Positions 55,304 to 63,967 of a stretch of 64,000 nucleotides of DNA are shown piece by piece; positions within the stretch are counted from its first letter, which is position 1, and the number at the start of each line of letters is the position of its first letter. The translations under genes were made by a program, and so were the position numbers. The notes under the pieces are model-generated. The model made no database searches. It was given only the letters and a program-made list of their open reading frames with translations, and was not told the origin of the DNA. Where the stretch lies: assembly GCA_040387375.1 (NCBI GenBank), contig JAZKDW010000056.1, positions 35,012-99,011 of the forward strand, written 5' to 3'. The stretch is from JAZKDW01 sp040387375 (GTDB taxonomy: Bacteria > Pseudomonadota > Gammaproteobacteria > Burkholderiales > Burkholderiaceae_D).

Positions 55304-56450
55304 TTTTCTGTTTCTCCATCATCGCCACGAAGCGATCGAACAAGGGGGCGATGTCAGTCGGTCCCGGCGACGCTTCAGGATGTCCCTGAAAACAGAACGC
55401 CGGCTTGTCGGTACGCGCAAAACCTTGCAGCGAACCGTCAAACAGGGACACGTGGGTGACCCGGCAGTTGGCAGGCAGCGTATCGATATCGACCGCAAAT
55501 CCGTGATTCTGCGATGTGATCATTACCTGTTTGGTATCGAGATCCTGCACCGGGTGATTGGCGCCGTGATGGCCGAATTTCATCTTGAGCGTCTTGGCGC
55601 CGGAAGCCAGTGCCATGATCTGATGGCCAAGGCAAATACCGAAGGTGGGAATGCCACGCTCGATCAGCTCCCTGCTGGCGGCGATCGCATAATCGCATGG
55701 CTCCGGATCCCCCGGCCCGTTGGACAACAAAATACCATCGGGCTTGTATGCCAGCGCATCGGCAGCGGATGCCTGCGCGGGCAGCACGGTGACTTTGCAG
55801 CCGCGTGCGGCAAGCATGCGCAGAATATTGAACTTGACGCCGTAATCGAATGCGACCACATGATATTTTGGCGCGGTTTGCTGGCCGTAACCCTGGCCCA
55901 GCGTCCATTCGGACTCGGACCACTCATAAGCCTTGGTTGTGGCAACCACCTTGGCCAGATCCATGCCGGCAAGGCCGGGGAAGGAATTGGCAAGATCAAG
56001 CGCCCGTTCCGGCGTGCAGTCTTCACCGGCGATGATGGCGCCGCTTTGCGCGCCCTTCTCGCGCAATATGCGCGTCAGCTTGCGGGTGTCGATACCGGCA
56101 ATGGCAACAATATTTTCGGATTGGAGATAGTCCGACAGGCTTTGCGTCGAACGGAAATTGGAAGCCAGCAGCGGCAGATCCCTGATGACCAGACCGGCCG
56201 CCTGGATTTTCCCGGACTCGACGTCTTCGGGATTGACACCGGTATTGCCGATATGCGGGTAAGTCAGCGTGACGATCTGACGGCAGTAACTTGGATCGGT
56301 CAGGATTTCCTGATACCCGGTCATCGAGGTGTTGAATACTACTTCACCAGTCGTATGGCCAACGGCACCGATTGAAAAACCTGGAAAAATCGACCCGTCT
56401 GCTAGCGCTAGGATGGCCGGAACTGTAGGGCCAGAGAAAAATGGCGGCAA
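55296..56450 (-). CDS. carA: Carbamoyl-phosphate synthase, small subunit (TTG start)
   Basis: A 384-residue class I glutamine amidotransferase subunit. The Cys nucleophile is in FGICLGHQIMALASG, with His/Glu in FQGHPEASPGPTD. The first codon is TTG at 56450: AGGAG stands 6 bases upstream and no ATG lies near the family N-terminus AILALADGSIFPGFSIGA. The leader is about 150 bases from a probable promoter at 56605-56634. It overlaps carB by 8 bases. In other bacteria carAB is controlled by arginine and pyrimidines; no operator was recognised here. Confidence 0.96.
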   Translation of the reverse strand: MPPFFSGPTVPAILALADGSIFPGFSIGAVGHTTGEVVFNTSMTGYQEILTDPSYCRQIVTLTYPHIGNTGVNPEDVESGKIQAAGLVIRDLPLLASNFRSTQSLSDYLQSENIVAIAGIDTRKLTRILREKGAQSGAIIAGEDCTPERALDLANSFPGLAGMDLAKVVATTKAYEWSESEWTLGQGYGQQTAPKYHVVAFDYGVKFNILRMLAARGCKVTVLPAQASAADALAYKPDGILLSNGPGDPEPCDYAIAASRELIERGIPTFGICLGHQIMALASGAKTLKMKFGHHGANHPVQDLDTKQVMITSQNHGFAVDIDTLPANCRVTHVSLFDGSLQGFARTDKPAFCFQGHPEASPGPTDIAPLFDRFVAMMEKQKNA

Positions 56451-56604
56451 GGGTAACTCCTGATGTGGTTACCGCCGCTGCGCCGCGCCAGGACAACCGC
56501 CCTGAACCGCCGCCACAAAGGGCTGCAGGCATGGGATCAGGTCGTATAGGGACGTATGGGAAGATGGTATGCGCTACGGCGGAGTAAATTAGCTAAACCG
56601 AGCG

Positions 56605-56634
56605 ATTATAGCCCAAATCCCACCTTCCCGGCAA
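56605..56634 (-). promoter_or_regulatory. Probable carAB promoter
   Basis: On the minus strand TTGCCG (56629-56634), an 18-base spacer and a perfect TATAAT (56605-56610) lie about 150 bases before the carA start. The intervening leader (56451-56600) is GC-rich and shows no gene. Confidence 0.6.
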
Positions 56635-56692
56635 CTAGGTAAGCTTGGGACCTAGTGCTGTTTTCCCGCCCGTTACAATAATTTTTCGCAGC

Positions 56693-57100
56693 TTACAAAC
56701 CAAGCGCGGCGATACCTGCCTGGGCAATACGGACGTCATCGGATGACTTGACGCCGGACACGCCGACCGCGCCAATATATTCACCGTTGACCACGATCGG
56801 TACCCCACCTTCGAGCATGCCGGCGAGATTGGGTGCGGTCATGAAGGCGATGCGTCCGTTATTGATCATGTCTTCATACACCTTGGTTTCACGGCGGCCG
56901 AGTGCCGCTGTTTTTGCTTTAGCCGGCGAAATGTCGGCCGAAATCGCCGCGGCACCATCCAGACGCTGCAACCAGAGCAAATGGCCGCCATCATCAACGA
57001 TCGAAATCGTTACCGCCCAGTTATTCGCGATCGCTTCCGCCTCCGCTGCAGCGGCAATTTTCTTTACATCGTCAAGTGTCAACATTTGCTTGGATTGCAT
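56693..57100 (-). CDS. GlcG/HbpS-like protein
   Basis: A 135-residue protein of the GlcG/HbpS (DUF336) family: MLTLDDVKKIAAAAEAEA, the conserved VDDGGHLLWLQRLDGA, and MLEGGVPIVVNGEYIGAVGVSG. Homologues bind haem or cobalamin or sit beside glycolate genes; the role here is unknown. Two adjacent ATGs (57103, 57100) follow GGAGG; the second has the better spacing (4 bases) and is used. It stands alone on the minus strand, and no signal peptide is visible. Confidence 0.88.
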   Translation of the reverse strand: MQSKQMLTLDDVKKIAAAAEAEAIANNWAVTISIVDDGGHLLWLQRLDGAAAISADISPAKAKTAALGRRETKVYEDMINNGRIAFMTAPNLAGMLEGGVPIVVNGEYIGAVGVSGVKSSDDVRIAQAGIAALGL

Positions 57101-57274
57101 CATTCCTCCGAATTAAAGTATGCGGGGATTGTACGACAATCGCCGACAACATTACATGCCAACGGTGTCACCGGTATCGGGGGAGGTTTGCTGGCGGCTG
57201 CCAGAGGATGTTTTGCCGCGAAATTGGCATGATGAAATACTGAAGGGGATCGGATTCCGCCGCGATGCGCGAGC

Positions 57275-58273
57275 TCAGGACGTGGTTTTTTCCCGAAATG
57301 CGTTTTCTTCCTCAATGCCGACGACACCGGACAAGCCATGATGCAGGCCAAGGATGCCACGCCTGTGAGCAGTTTCCCACAGAGCGTTCAACGGCATCTG
57401 CCTGGCGGGCTCATCCGCGTCTTTTTCGGTCAATGAAACCAGGCCGCAACTGGCAACGATTGTTGCGCGCTTATCGTCAATCAAATTTGCACTTGCGATG
57501 GCACGACAAAGCCGGCCTGCGAAATTGCGCGCGGAATCGACATTGATGGCACCCGTTACAAAGGTGAATTCCGCGTCGCCGGTTTTTGCCACGCTATCGG
57601 TTTGCCGGACAGCGCCTTGCAAAAGCTGACCGATCGCATTCACTACGCTATCCGGCAAGCTCGGCTTGTCACTCTCCCGGCGCGAATGTTTGAAGCCGAT
57701 GCACATGCTCAAGAGAATGAAATTCTTGTTGTGACGAATGGCGGCGGAAAGCATGGCATCGGCCTGGGTTTGCAGCGCATATGGGGAAGAAAGCTGGAGG
57801 ACACCTTCATTCTGAACACTGCTGACCAGGACCTCGAGATTATGCTCGTACTCACGCTGGGTATCGACCAGCTTTGACAAGATATCCAGCCGCGACAAAA
57901 GCTGTGCCGTATCGATGCCTTTGGTAATCAGGTCAGTTGCGCCATTGGCCATCGCGCGTTCACGCTCCATCTTCTCGTCACTGCCGGATACCACCACCAC
58001 CGGCATGTCGCGTATGCGGCTGATTTTAGAGGAGCGGATGCGTTCGAGCAGACCATAACCGTCCAGCTTCGGCATGGTGAGATCGGTAATCAACACACGT
58101 ATATTCGGATCGATCAACAAGGTTTCCCATGCTTGCTCGCCATCCAGTGCTTCACGATACTCGAATCTCGATTGAATATGCTTGATGAGCATGGCGCGTA
58201 CTATCCGGGAATCGTCTGCAATCAGGACGCGGGGTTTCAGCGGAATATCAGCGGATGATACGTTTTTGGGCAT
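57275..58273 (-). CDS. Response regulator with degenerate GGDEF domain
   Basis: A 332-residue two-domain protein. The receiver domain (about 14-135) has VLIADDSRIVR, the phospho-acceptor Asp64 in LITDLTMPKLDG and the Thr/Ser-Lys pocket (VVVSGS, DLITKG). A GGDEF-like domain (about 170-330) keeps only a remnant of the active site, TGDAEFTF in place of RxGGDEF, so it should not make c-di-GMP and may be a binding or dimerisation module. No histidine kinase is adjacent. It is divergent from the NlpC/P60 gene across 111 bases. Confidence 0.82.
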   Translation of the reverse strand: MPKNVSSADIPLKPRVLIADDSRIVRAMLIKHIQSRFEYREALDGEQAWETLLIDPNIRVLITDLTMPKLDGYGLLERIRSSKISRIRDMPVVVVSGSDEKMERERAMANGATDLITKGIDTAQLLSRLDILSKLVDTQREYEHNLEVLVSSVQNEGVLQLSSPYALQTQADAMLSAAIRHNKNFILLSMCIGFKHSRRESDKPSLPDSVVNAIGQLLQGAVRQTDSVAKTGDAEFTFVTGAINVDSARNFAGRLCRAIASANLIDDKRATIVASCGLVSLTEKDADEPARQMPLNALWETAHRRGILGLHHGLSGVVGIEEENAFREKTTS

Positions 58274-58384
58274 GCTGCCAGCCTTTTACGGAAGTTGCCA
58301 TTAGCATACCTTCACCTATTAAATTTTGACAGCACTACCGACTTAGCTTACGCTCCAGCTGTCTTATCGCACAAAACTGCAACA

Positions 58385-58921
58385 ATGATAAAAAAGCATC
58401 GCCCTTCCAGTGTCTCTTTTGCACCTGCTCTCGTCATGGCTGCCGCATTTTTTGCTTGCAGTTTTGCCTGGAGTGCGGAAGCACCACATCCCGAATCAAC
58501 TCCGGCTCTTTCCAGGCTGCAGGTCTTGTCTGATCGCGCATCGGATCTGGCAGTGCGTGCGATGGGCATGATCGGCATCAATTACAAGCGTGGCGGCAAC
58601 TCGCCAGAGCTTGGCCTGGATTGCAGCGGGCTGGTACGTCACATATTCAAGGAAGCATGGGGGGCAAACCTTCCGCGTACCTCGGCGGAAATCAGCCAGG
58701 TCGGCGAACGTGTGGAAACGAAGGATTTGTTGCCGGGCGATCTGGTCTTTTACAACACGCTAAAACGTGGCTTTTCGCATGTCGGCATTTATTTGGGTGA
58801 TAACAAATTCATCCACTCACCGTCTGCCGGCGGCAAAGTGCGCATCGAGAGCATGGATCTCAGCTATTGGAAAAAGCGTTTTGATGGCGCCCGACGGATG
58901 ATTGATCCCGAAGAAAAGTAA
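58385..58921 (+). CDS. NlpC/P60 cell-wall hydrolase
   Basis: A 178-residue exported peptidase of the NlpC/P60 family, which cuts peptide stems of peptidoglycan. A signal peptide runs from the ATG at 58385 to about residue 27 (PALVMAAAFFACSFAWSAEA). The catalytic Cys is in LDCSGLVRHIF, His in RGFSHVGIYLG, and a third polar residue is in FIHSPSAGG. ATG 58385 is chosen over the in-frame codon at 58295, whose extra residues would spoil the signal peptide. A strong terminator follows at 58945-58979. Confidence 0.92.
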   Translation: MIKKHRPSSVSFAPALVMAAAFFACSFAWSAEAPHPESTPALSRLQVLSDRASDLAVRAMGMIGINYKRGGNSPELGLDCSGLVRHIFKEAWGANLPRTSAEISQVGERVETKDLLPGDLVFYNTLKRGFSHVGIYLGDNKFIHSPSAGGKVRIESMDLSYWKKRFDGARRMIDPEEK

Positions 58922-58944
58922 GAATCATCGGCGTAGCGCAGAAT

Positions 58945-58979
58945 AGCCGCATTACAAGTTGACTTGATGCGGCTTTTTT
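58945..58979 (+). terminator. Intrinsic terminator after the NlpC/P60 gene
   Basis: The 8-bp stem AGCCGCAT/ATGCGGCT (58945-58952, 58967-58974) encloses an inner CAAGT/ACTTG stem and is followed by five further T residues (TTTTTA). Confidence 0.85.
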
Positions 58980-59883
58980 ACTGCTCGCGTTTTGCCTTGA
59001 GCTTTTGCCTGATCTCTGCCATTGCGGCTGCCGCGGCCTGCTCACCAGCGAGTATCGCGATATTGCGGCCATTAAAATCGTTACCTTTCATCGCGCCAAG
59101 CTTCGGCTGGATCGCGACATCAGCCTCTTTCAGTTCAAAGCGGTTGATGCTTTGCCCCATGATCGCAAAGGTTTGCAACAGGACATCGACAGAGCTTGAT
59201 GCCGGCTGTACGTCCGGCTGCGACGAAATGTTGACTGCAATAATGAAGTCCGCGCCCATCTCCCGCGCAAAACGCACCGGCACCGGCGATACCAATCCCC
59301 CATCCACAAAAACACGGTCGCCAACTGTTACCGGCTGAAAAACGCCAGGTACGGCAGACGAAGCCCGCACGGCAAGACCGGCATTGCCTCGCCTGAATAA
59401 AATCGGCTGGCCATTGTTCAGGTCGGTCGCTACCGCGCCAAACGAAATTTTCATTTTCTCTATAGGCGTGTTCCTGATTGTCTTGTTGACATAGTGCTGA
59501 ATCGCTTCCCCCTTGATGACGCCGGTCACTTTGGAAAAAAACGGCACAGACCAATCCGATATGGCCGCTTCTTCCATTTCCAGGGCGAGCTTGTGTAATG
59601 CGAAGCCATTGTTGCCTGCTGCATAAAGGGCTCCCACCAGACTGCCGGCACTGGTGCCGACCACAATATCTGGAACGATGCCCTGCGATTCGAGCGCCTT
59701 GATCACGCCTATATGCGCAAATCCTCTGGCCGCACCACCTCCGAGCACCAATGCGACCTTGATGTCGCGGAGTGCGGGCGCCTGGGACACCGCCGCCGGT
59801 TTCACCGGATTCGGAGGCGCAACAGTCGTACATGCGCTCAGCATCAAAGCCGCACATGCCAGGGAAATAAAGGAAGAACGCAT
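58978..59883 (-). CDS. Patatin-like phospholipase lipoprotein (RssA-like)
   Basis: A 301-residue patatin-family lipolytic enzyme with a lipoprotein signal from the ATG at 59883 (MRSSFISLACAALMLSACTT, lipobox LSAC). The oxyanion motif is LGGGAARGFAHIG, the Ser nucleophile is in GTSAGS and the Asp in VDGGLVSPVPV. The closest well-known family is RssA/YchK. The Cys makes it probably an outer- or inner-membrane lipoprotein; the substrate is unknown. The longer reading to 60030 overlaps the divergent promoter and is not used. It ends inside the T-run of the convergent gene's terminator. Confidence 0.9.
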   Translation of the reverse strand: MRSSFISLACAALMLSACTTVAPPNPVKPAAVSQAPALRDIKVALVLGGGAARGFAHIGVIKALESQGIVPDIVVGTSAGSLVGALYAAGNNGFALHKLALEMEEAAISDWSVPFFSKVTGVIKGEAIQHYVNKTIRNTPIEKMKISFGAVATDLNNGQPILFRRGNAGLAVRASSAVPGVFQPVTVGDRVFVDGGLVSPVPVRFAREMGADFIIAVNISSQPDVQPASSSVDVLLQTFAIMGQSINRFELKEADVAIQPKLGAMKGNDFNGRNIAILAGEQAAAAAMAEIRQKLKAKREQ

Positions 59884-59969
59884 GGGAATCGTCACAGTTC
59901 GAAAGTCAGGGCCGGAAGCCAGGATGGCTGATTGTAGTCCATGCGCAAGACACAAGTGCAAATCCAATT

Positions 59970-60006
59970 GCGAATGATTCACATTTGCTGATAATGTGGC
60001 TATACT
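59970..60006 (+). promoter_or_regulatory. Promoter and candidate Fur box of the fbpA-like gene
   Basis: TTCACA (59978-59983), a 17-base spacer and TATACT (60001-60006) give a good sigma-70-type promoter. A 19-bp near-palindrome at 59970-59988 (GCGAATGATTCACATTTGC) overlaps the -35 and matches the 19-base Fur consensus GATAATGATAATCATTATC at 12 positions. Fur control is inferred. Confidence 0.5.
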
Positions 60007-60043
60007 TATGTAATCAAGAACTATTCTCACTTAAGGATGACCG

Positions 60044-61087
60044 ATGAAACCAGCTGTCTTCAAAACCGCCTGTGCCACTGCGCTGGCACTTGCCCTGGCA
60101 ACGCCTGTACAAGCTCAGGAAAATGTATTGAACCTGTACTCTGCCCGTCATTACCAGACCGATGAACAGCTGTATGCAAATTTCACGAAACAAACCGGCA
60201 TCAAGATCAACCGGATCGAGGCGGACGATAACCCCTTGCTTGAGCGAATCAAGAGTGAAGGCAAAAACAGCCCGGCCGATGTGATCCTGATGGTGGATGC
60301 CGCCCGCCTGTGGCGCGCCCAGAACGACGGTCTGTTCCAGCCGGTCAAGTCAACTGTGCTGAATGCACGCATCCCCGCCAATTTACGCGGTGCCGATGAC
60401 GGCAAGGGCGCGGAATGGTACGCTTTTTCCACCCGTGGCCGGATCATTGTTTATAACAAGGTGGCAGTAAAACCGGAAGATGTCCCAACCTACGAATCGC
60501 TCGCCGATCCGAAGAACAAAGGCAAGGTATGCACCCGTTCCGGCTCCCATCCTTACATGTTGTCGATGATCGGATCGATGATCGAACGCAATGGCGAAGC
60601 AGCAACGGAAGAATGGGCAAAAGGTGTTGTGAGCAATTTTGCACGTCCACCCCGGGGCGGTGATACCGACCAGATCATGGGCGTCGCTTCTGGCGAATGC
60701 GGCGTAGCAGTGGCAAACACGTATTATTTTGCCCGCTTGCTGCGCTCGACCAAACCGCAGGACAAGGAAGCAATGAACAAGATAGGTTTCATCTGGCCGA
60801 ACCAGAAAACTTCGGGAACGCATATCAACATTGCGGGCGGCGGTGTCGCCAAAAATGCGCCGCATCGCGAGGCGGCGGTAAAGTTTCTCGAATATCTGGC
60901 CAGTGACGAGGCGCAAGCCTATTTCGCCAATGGCAATAATGAATGGCCAGCCGTGCCGAGCGCGGTCGTCAATAACCCGACGCTCGATGCCATGGGGAAA
61001 TTCAAGACCGAGAATGTATCGATTGCGGCAATCGGCAAAAACCAGGTCACTGCGCAAAAAATTCTTGACCGGGTCGGATACAAATAA
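60044..61087 (+). CDS. fbpA: Periplasmic ferric-iron-type ABC substrate-binding protein (FbpA-like)
   Basis: A 347-residue exported class II binding protein. Signal peptide MKPAVFKTACATALALALAT precedes PVQAQ. It has VLNLYSARHYQTDEQLYANF, the family's LYSARH start, and the di-tyrosine VANTYYFARL (Tyr227/Tyr228 of the precursor) that holds Fe3+ in FbpA. No fbpB/fbpC permease or ATPase gene is nearby, so the rest of the transporter must be encoded elsewhere. AAGGA precedes the ATG. The candidate Fur site upstream fits iron control. Ends 72 bases before the convergent phoR. Confidence 0.9.
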   Translation: MKPAVFKTACATALALALATPVQAQENVLNLYSARHYQTDEQLYANFTKQTGIKINRIEADDNPLLERIKSEGKNSPADVILMVDAARLWRAQNDGLFQPVKSTVLNARIPANLRGADDGKGAEWYAFSTRGRIIVYNKVAVKPEDVPTYESLADPKNKGKVCTRSGSHPYMLSMIGSMIERNGEAATEEWAKGVVSNFARPPRGGDTDQIMGVASGECGVAVANTYYFARLLRSTKPQDKEAMNKIGFIWPNQKTSGTHINIAGGGVAKNAPHREAAVKFLEYLASDEAQAYFANGNNEWPAVPSAVVNNPTLDAMGKFKTENVSIAAIGKNQVTAQKILDRVGYK

Positions 61088-61104
61088 GAAGCAGTAAGCG
61101 ATCG

Positions 61105-61139
61105 GTCAGCGGAATGGTCTCGAATTACATTCCGCTGAC
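61105..61139. terminator. Bidirectional hairpin between fbpA-like gene and phoR
   Basis: A perfect 12-bp stem (61105-61116 with 61128-61139, 11-base loop) lies between the two convergent genes. No T-run flanks it, so termination may be partly Rho-dependent or the hairpin may protect 3' ends. Confidence 0.5.
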
Positions 61140-61158
61140 TGCACGGGCAATCATTGCT

Positions 61159-62469
61159 TCACGAAGCGTCGACCCCGACTTCATGGTCCGCGCTCTTCGG
61201 AAACCGCACCGTGAAGGCACTTCCCTCGCCAGGCTTTGATTCAATGGCGAGCACAGCATTGTGACGCAGCAGCACATGCTTTACGATCGCCAGGCCAAGA
61301 CCGGTTCCCCGCGTCTCTCTTGATCTGCCTTTGTCGACCCGGTAAAAGCGCTCCGTCAACCGGGAAATATGGTCATTGCGTATACCGATGCCGGTATCAC
61401 GCACCACAAATTCCAGACCTGAGTCCGTTTCCTGCCAAGCCAGTGTAATTGCCCCGTGTTCGGGCGTGTAGCGCACTGCATTCGAGACCAGGTTGCCGAA
61501 CGCGCTTCTTAACTCGTCGGTACTGCCATTGATATCCGGTCCATCGACAGCCAAGGAGATGGTGTGTTTCCCGCCCGACAAAGCCTCGGCCTCATCCAGA
61601 ATCTGATGCAGCAGGTTATGGATGTTCACATGCTCGGGCCGCAACGGATAATCGACGGATTCGAGCCTGGTCAGCGATAACATGTCTTCAACCAGGTTTT
61701 GCATGCGCTGCCCCTGTTCGGCCATCAGCTTCAGATGCGCCATCCTGGTCTGCGGATCGAGATCAGGCTGGGCCGAGGCGATTTCAAGGAAGCCGTTAAT
61801 CACGGTGAGAGGGGTACGCAGCTCATGCGACGCATTTGCGATAAAGTCACGCCGCATCATCTCGATGCGTTCCGTCTCTGTTGCATCATGGGTGACCAGG
61901 ATCTGCCGCCGGTTTTCAAACGGAATGATATGCACGATCAACTTGCGATCGCGCAGTGCCAGCGTCAGCGGCTGCTCATATCGACCGAGGATGATGTAAT
62001 CAATGAATGCGGGGTTCCGGATCAGGTTGGTGACGCGCATTCCCTTGTCGCGCTCATTGTTCAGGCCGAGATGCCGCTCCGCGGCCGGATTGCACCACTC
62101 AAGAAATAACACATCATCCATGATGGCGACGCCGTCAGGCAGCAAGTTCATCGCCTGCCGGAAACGGGCCAGCCACTCGGTCAGCTCGGTACGGTTTCGT
62201 TGATCGTCTCGCCGCAGCCGGTACAGGCGGGAGAAAATATCGGTCCAGGCGCCCCACCCGTCCGGCAGCTTTGTGCTTTCCGGATCATCGAGCCAACTCG
62301 ACAACTTGAAAAGATAACGCAGTTGGATAACGATCAGCGTAGCCATGCCCAGCACACCGGCGGACAAACCGGCAATCGGGCCCAGGAAAAACCAGAGGAT
62401 TCCAGTACCAAGCAAAATGAAGGACAAACGCAAGGCAGCTGGAATCCAGAACAGCAGTTGTGGATTCAT
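61159..62469 (-). CDS. phoR: Phosphate regulon sensor histidine kinase PhoR
   Basis: A 436-residue membrane kinase. Two N-terminal helices lie close together (PAALRLSFILLGTGILWFFLG, then GLSAGVLGMATLIVIQL) without a large periplasmic domain, as in PhoR. A PAS domain (about 95-200) precedes the H-box FIANASHELRTPLTVI and ATPase motifs NLVSNAVRYTP, RDTGIGI and GTGLGLAIVKHV. It phosphorylates PhoB at low phosphate. It lies 14 bases after phoB in the phoU-phoB-phoR operon. Confidence 0.95.
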   Translation of the reverse strand: MNPQLLFWIPAALRLSFILLGTGILWFFLGPIAGLSAGVLGMATLIVIQLRYLFKLSSWLDDPESTKLPDGWGAWTDIFSRLYRLRRDDQRNRTELTEWLARFRQAMNLLPDGVAIMDDVLFLEWCNPAAERHLGLNNERDKGMRVTNLIRNPAFIDYIILGRYEQPLTLALRDRKLIVHIIPFENRRQILVTHDATETERIEMMRRDFIANASHELRTPLTVINGFLEIASAQPDLDPQTRMAHLKLMAEQGQRMQNLVEDMLSLTRLESVDYPLRPEHVNIHNLLHQILDEAEALSGGKHTISLAVDGPDINGSTDELRSAFGNLVSNAVRYTPEHGAITLAWQETDSGLEFVVRDTGIGIRNDHISRLTERFYRVDKGRSRETRGTGLGLAIVKHVLLRHNAVLAIESKPGEGSAFTVRFPKSADHEVGVDAS

Positions 62470-62483
62470 ACAATCAGTTGGAA

Positions 62484-63173
62484 TTATTTTTCAGACAGCA
62501 TATAGCCTACACTACGTACCGTCTTGATGAGATGCTCGGCGTCTTTTAACGCTTTTCGCAAACGCAGCACGTGGACATCGACGGTGCGTTCTTCGATCAC
62601 GACATGGTCGCCCCAGACCTTGTCCAGCAGCTGGCTTCTCGAAAAGACCCGGTCAGGATGGGCGAGAAAGAATTTCAGCAGTTTGAATTCCGCATGACCG
62701 ATGTCGATTTTCTGGCCATCCATGCTGACGGTACAACTGATCGGATCGAGGTTGACCGCGCCGGCAGTCATCATGCTTTGCGCATGCTCGGGCGCTTTTC
62801 GTCTCAACAAGGCTTTGATTCGCGCGGTCAGCTCGCGTGGTGAAAAAGGCTTCGTAATATAATCGTCGGCGCCATGATCCAGGCCCGCGATCTTGTCTTC
62901 CTCCATGCTTTTTGCGGTCAGCATGATGACGGGCAGCGTGCTGAAATTGCGGTCGCCGCGCACCTTGGCAAGGAAACGCAGACCCGACTGGTCTGGCAGC
63001 ATCCAGTCCAGCAGGATCATATGCGGTGTGCGCTCCAGCAGGGCGTCCCAGGCCTGCGCCGCACTCTGAACGGCTATGGTGTCCCAGCCCGCGCCTCTCA
63101 GGGTAAATGTCACCAGTTCGATGATCGAGGGCTCGTCTTCAACTATCAGGATTGTTGTTTTGTCTGCAGCCAT
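62484..63173 (-). CDS. phoB: Phosphate regulon response regulator PhoB
   Basis: A 229-residue OmpR/PhoB-type regulator, the usual length. The receiver has LIVEDEPSIIELV and the phospho-acceptor Asp in ILLDWMLPDQSG. The winged-helix domain has DKVWGDHVVIEERTVDVHVLRLRKAL. It binds pho boxes of the Pho regulon. The ATG at 63173 lies 2 bases after the phoU stop; the longer reading to 63308 would lie inside phoU and is rejected. Confidence 0.96.
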   Translation of the reverse strand: MAADKTTILIVEDEPSIIELVTFTLRGAGWDTIAVQSAAQAWDALLERTPHMILLDWMLPDQSGLRFLAKVRGDRNFSTLPVIMLTAKSMEEDKIAGLDHGADDYITKPFSPRELTARIKALLRRKAPEHAQSMMTAGAVNLDPISCTVSMDGQKIDIGHAEFKLLKFFLAHPDRVFSRSQLLDKVWGDHVVIEERTVDVHVLRLRKALKDAEHLIKTVRSVGYMLSEK

Positions 63174-63175
63174 GG

Positions 63176-63880
63176 TTAAACAGCGGGATCCAGCTTCGTT
63201 GTCGCGTAAGAGGTATGACGGATATCCTTGCCCTCCACCACATAGATGACGTACTCGGCAATATTTTTTGCGTGATCGCCTATCCGTTCGATCGCCTTGG
63301 CGACCCACAGCGTGTCCAGCGCAGCCGAGATCGTGCGCGGGTCTTCCATCATGAAGGTAATCAGGTTACGCATGATGGAGCGGAATTCGTGATCAATCAC
63401 CTCGTCCTGCGCAATCAGCCTGGTTGCCATTTTCTCGTCGAGCCGGGCGAACGAGTCCAGCGCATCGTGCAGCATGTCGCCAGCATTGCTGGCAATCATG
63501 CGTACCGTCTCATAATGGTTGATGGTGGCGACACCACGTTCCTGGATCGTCTTCGCCGCACGCGCGATTTTTGTCGCCTCATCGCCGATCCGCTCCAGAT
63601 CCGTGATGACTTTGATGGTTGCCATGACGGTGCGCAAATCATTTGCCGCCGGCTGGCGTTTTACAATCAAATGGCTGCACGTATCATCCAGCGACACCTC
63701 CAGCCGGTTGACGTTTTCGTCGGCTTTGATGACTTGCTCTGCCTGCTCTATATTGCCGGTACGAAAACAGGTTATCGCATCATTGAACTGGCTTTCGACT
63801 AGCCCGCCCATCAACAATACTTTCGAGCGTATCGCTTCAAGGTCCAGGTCGTACTGTTTTGAAGAATGTTCGGCTGGCAT
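63176..63880 (-). CDS. phoU: Phosphate-specific transport regulator PhoU
   Basis: A 234-residue all-helical protein with two PhoU repeats (GGLVESQFNDAITCFRTGN near residue 24 and the second in FARLDEKMATRLIAQDEVIDHEF). It helps turn off PhoR when phosphate is plentiful, through the Pst transporter. The ATG at 63880 has AGGAG 7 bases upstream and is preferred over the TTG at 63883. pstSCAB is expected upstream beyond the window, as in most relatives. No pho box was recognised in the 120 bases available. Confidence 0.95.
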   Translation of the reverse strand: MPAEHSSKQYDLDLEAIRSKVLLMGGLVESQFNDAITCFRTGNIEQAEQVIKADENVNRLEVSLDDTCSHLIVKRQPAANDLRTVMATIKVITDLERIGDEATKIARAAKTIQERGVATINHYETVRMIASNAGDMLHDALDSFARLDEKMATRLIAQDEVIDHEFRSIMRNLITFMMEDPRTISAALDTLWVAKAIERIGDHAKNIAEYVIYVVEGKDIRHTSYATTKLDPAV

Positions 63881-63942
63881 CAATTTTCTCCTGAATCGTT
63901 TTATGAACAGCGTTTGCCCGCATCGGATGCGGCAAGGCTCCC

Positions 63943-63967
63943 GGGACAGGCTCTTAGAGCCTATCCC
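63943..63967. repeat. Hairpin repeat at the right edge
   Basis: GGGACAGGCTC (63943-63953) and GAGCCTATCCC (63957-63967) form an 11-bp stem with one mismatch and a 3-base loop. The right arm plus AGT matches 17802-17815 (GAGCCTGTCCCAGT) at 13 of 14 bases, which suggests a dispersed motif. Confidence 0.5.
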
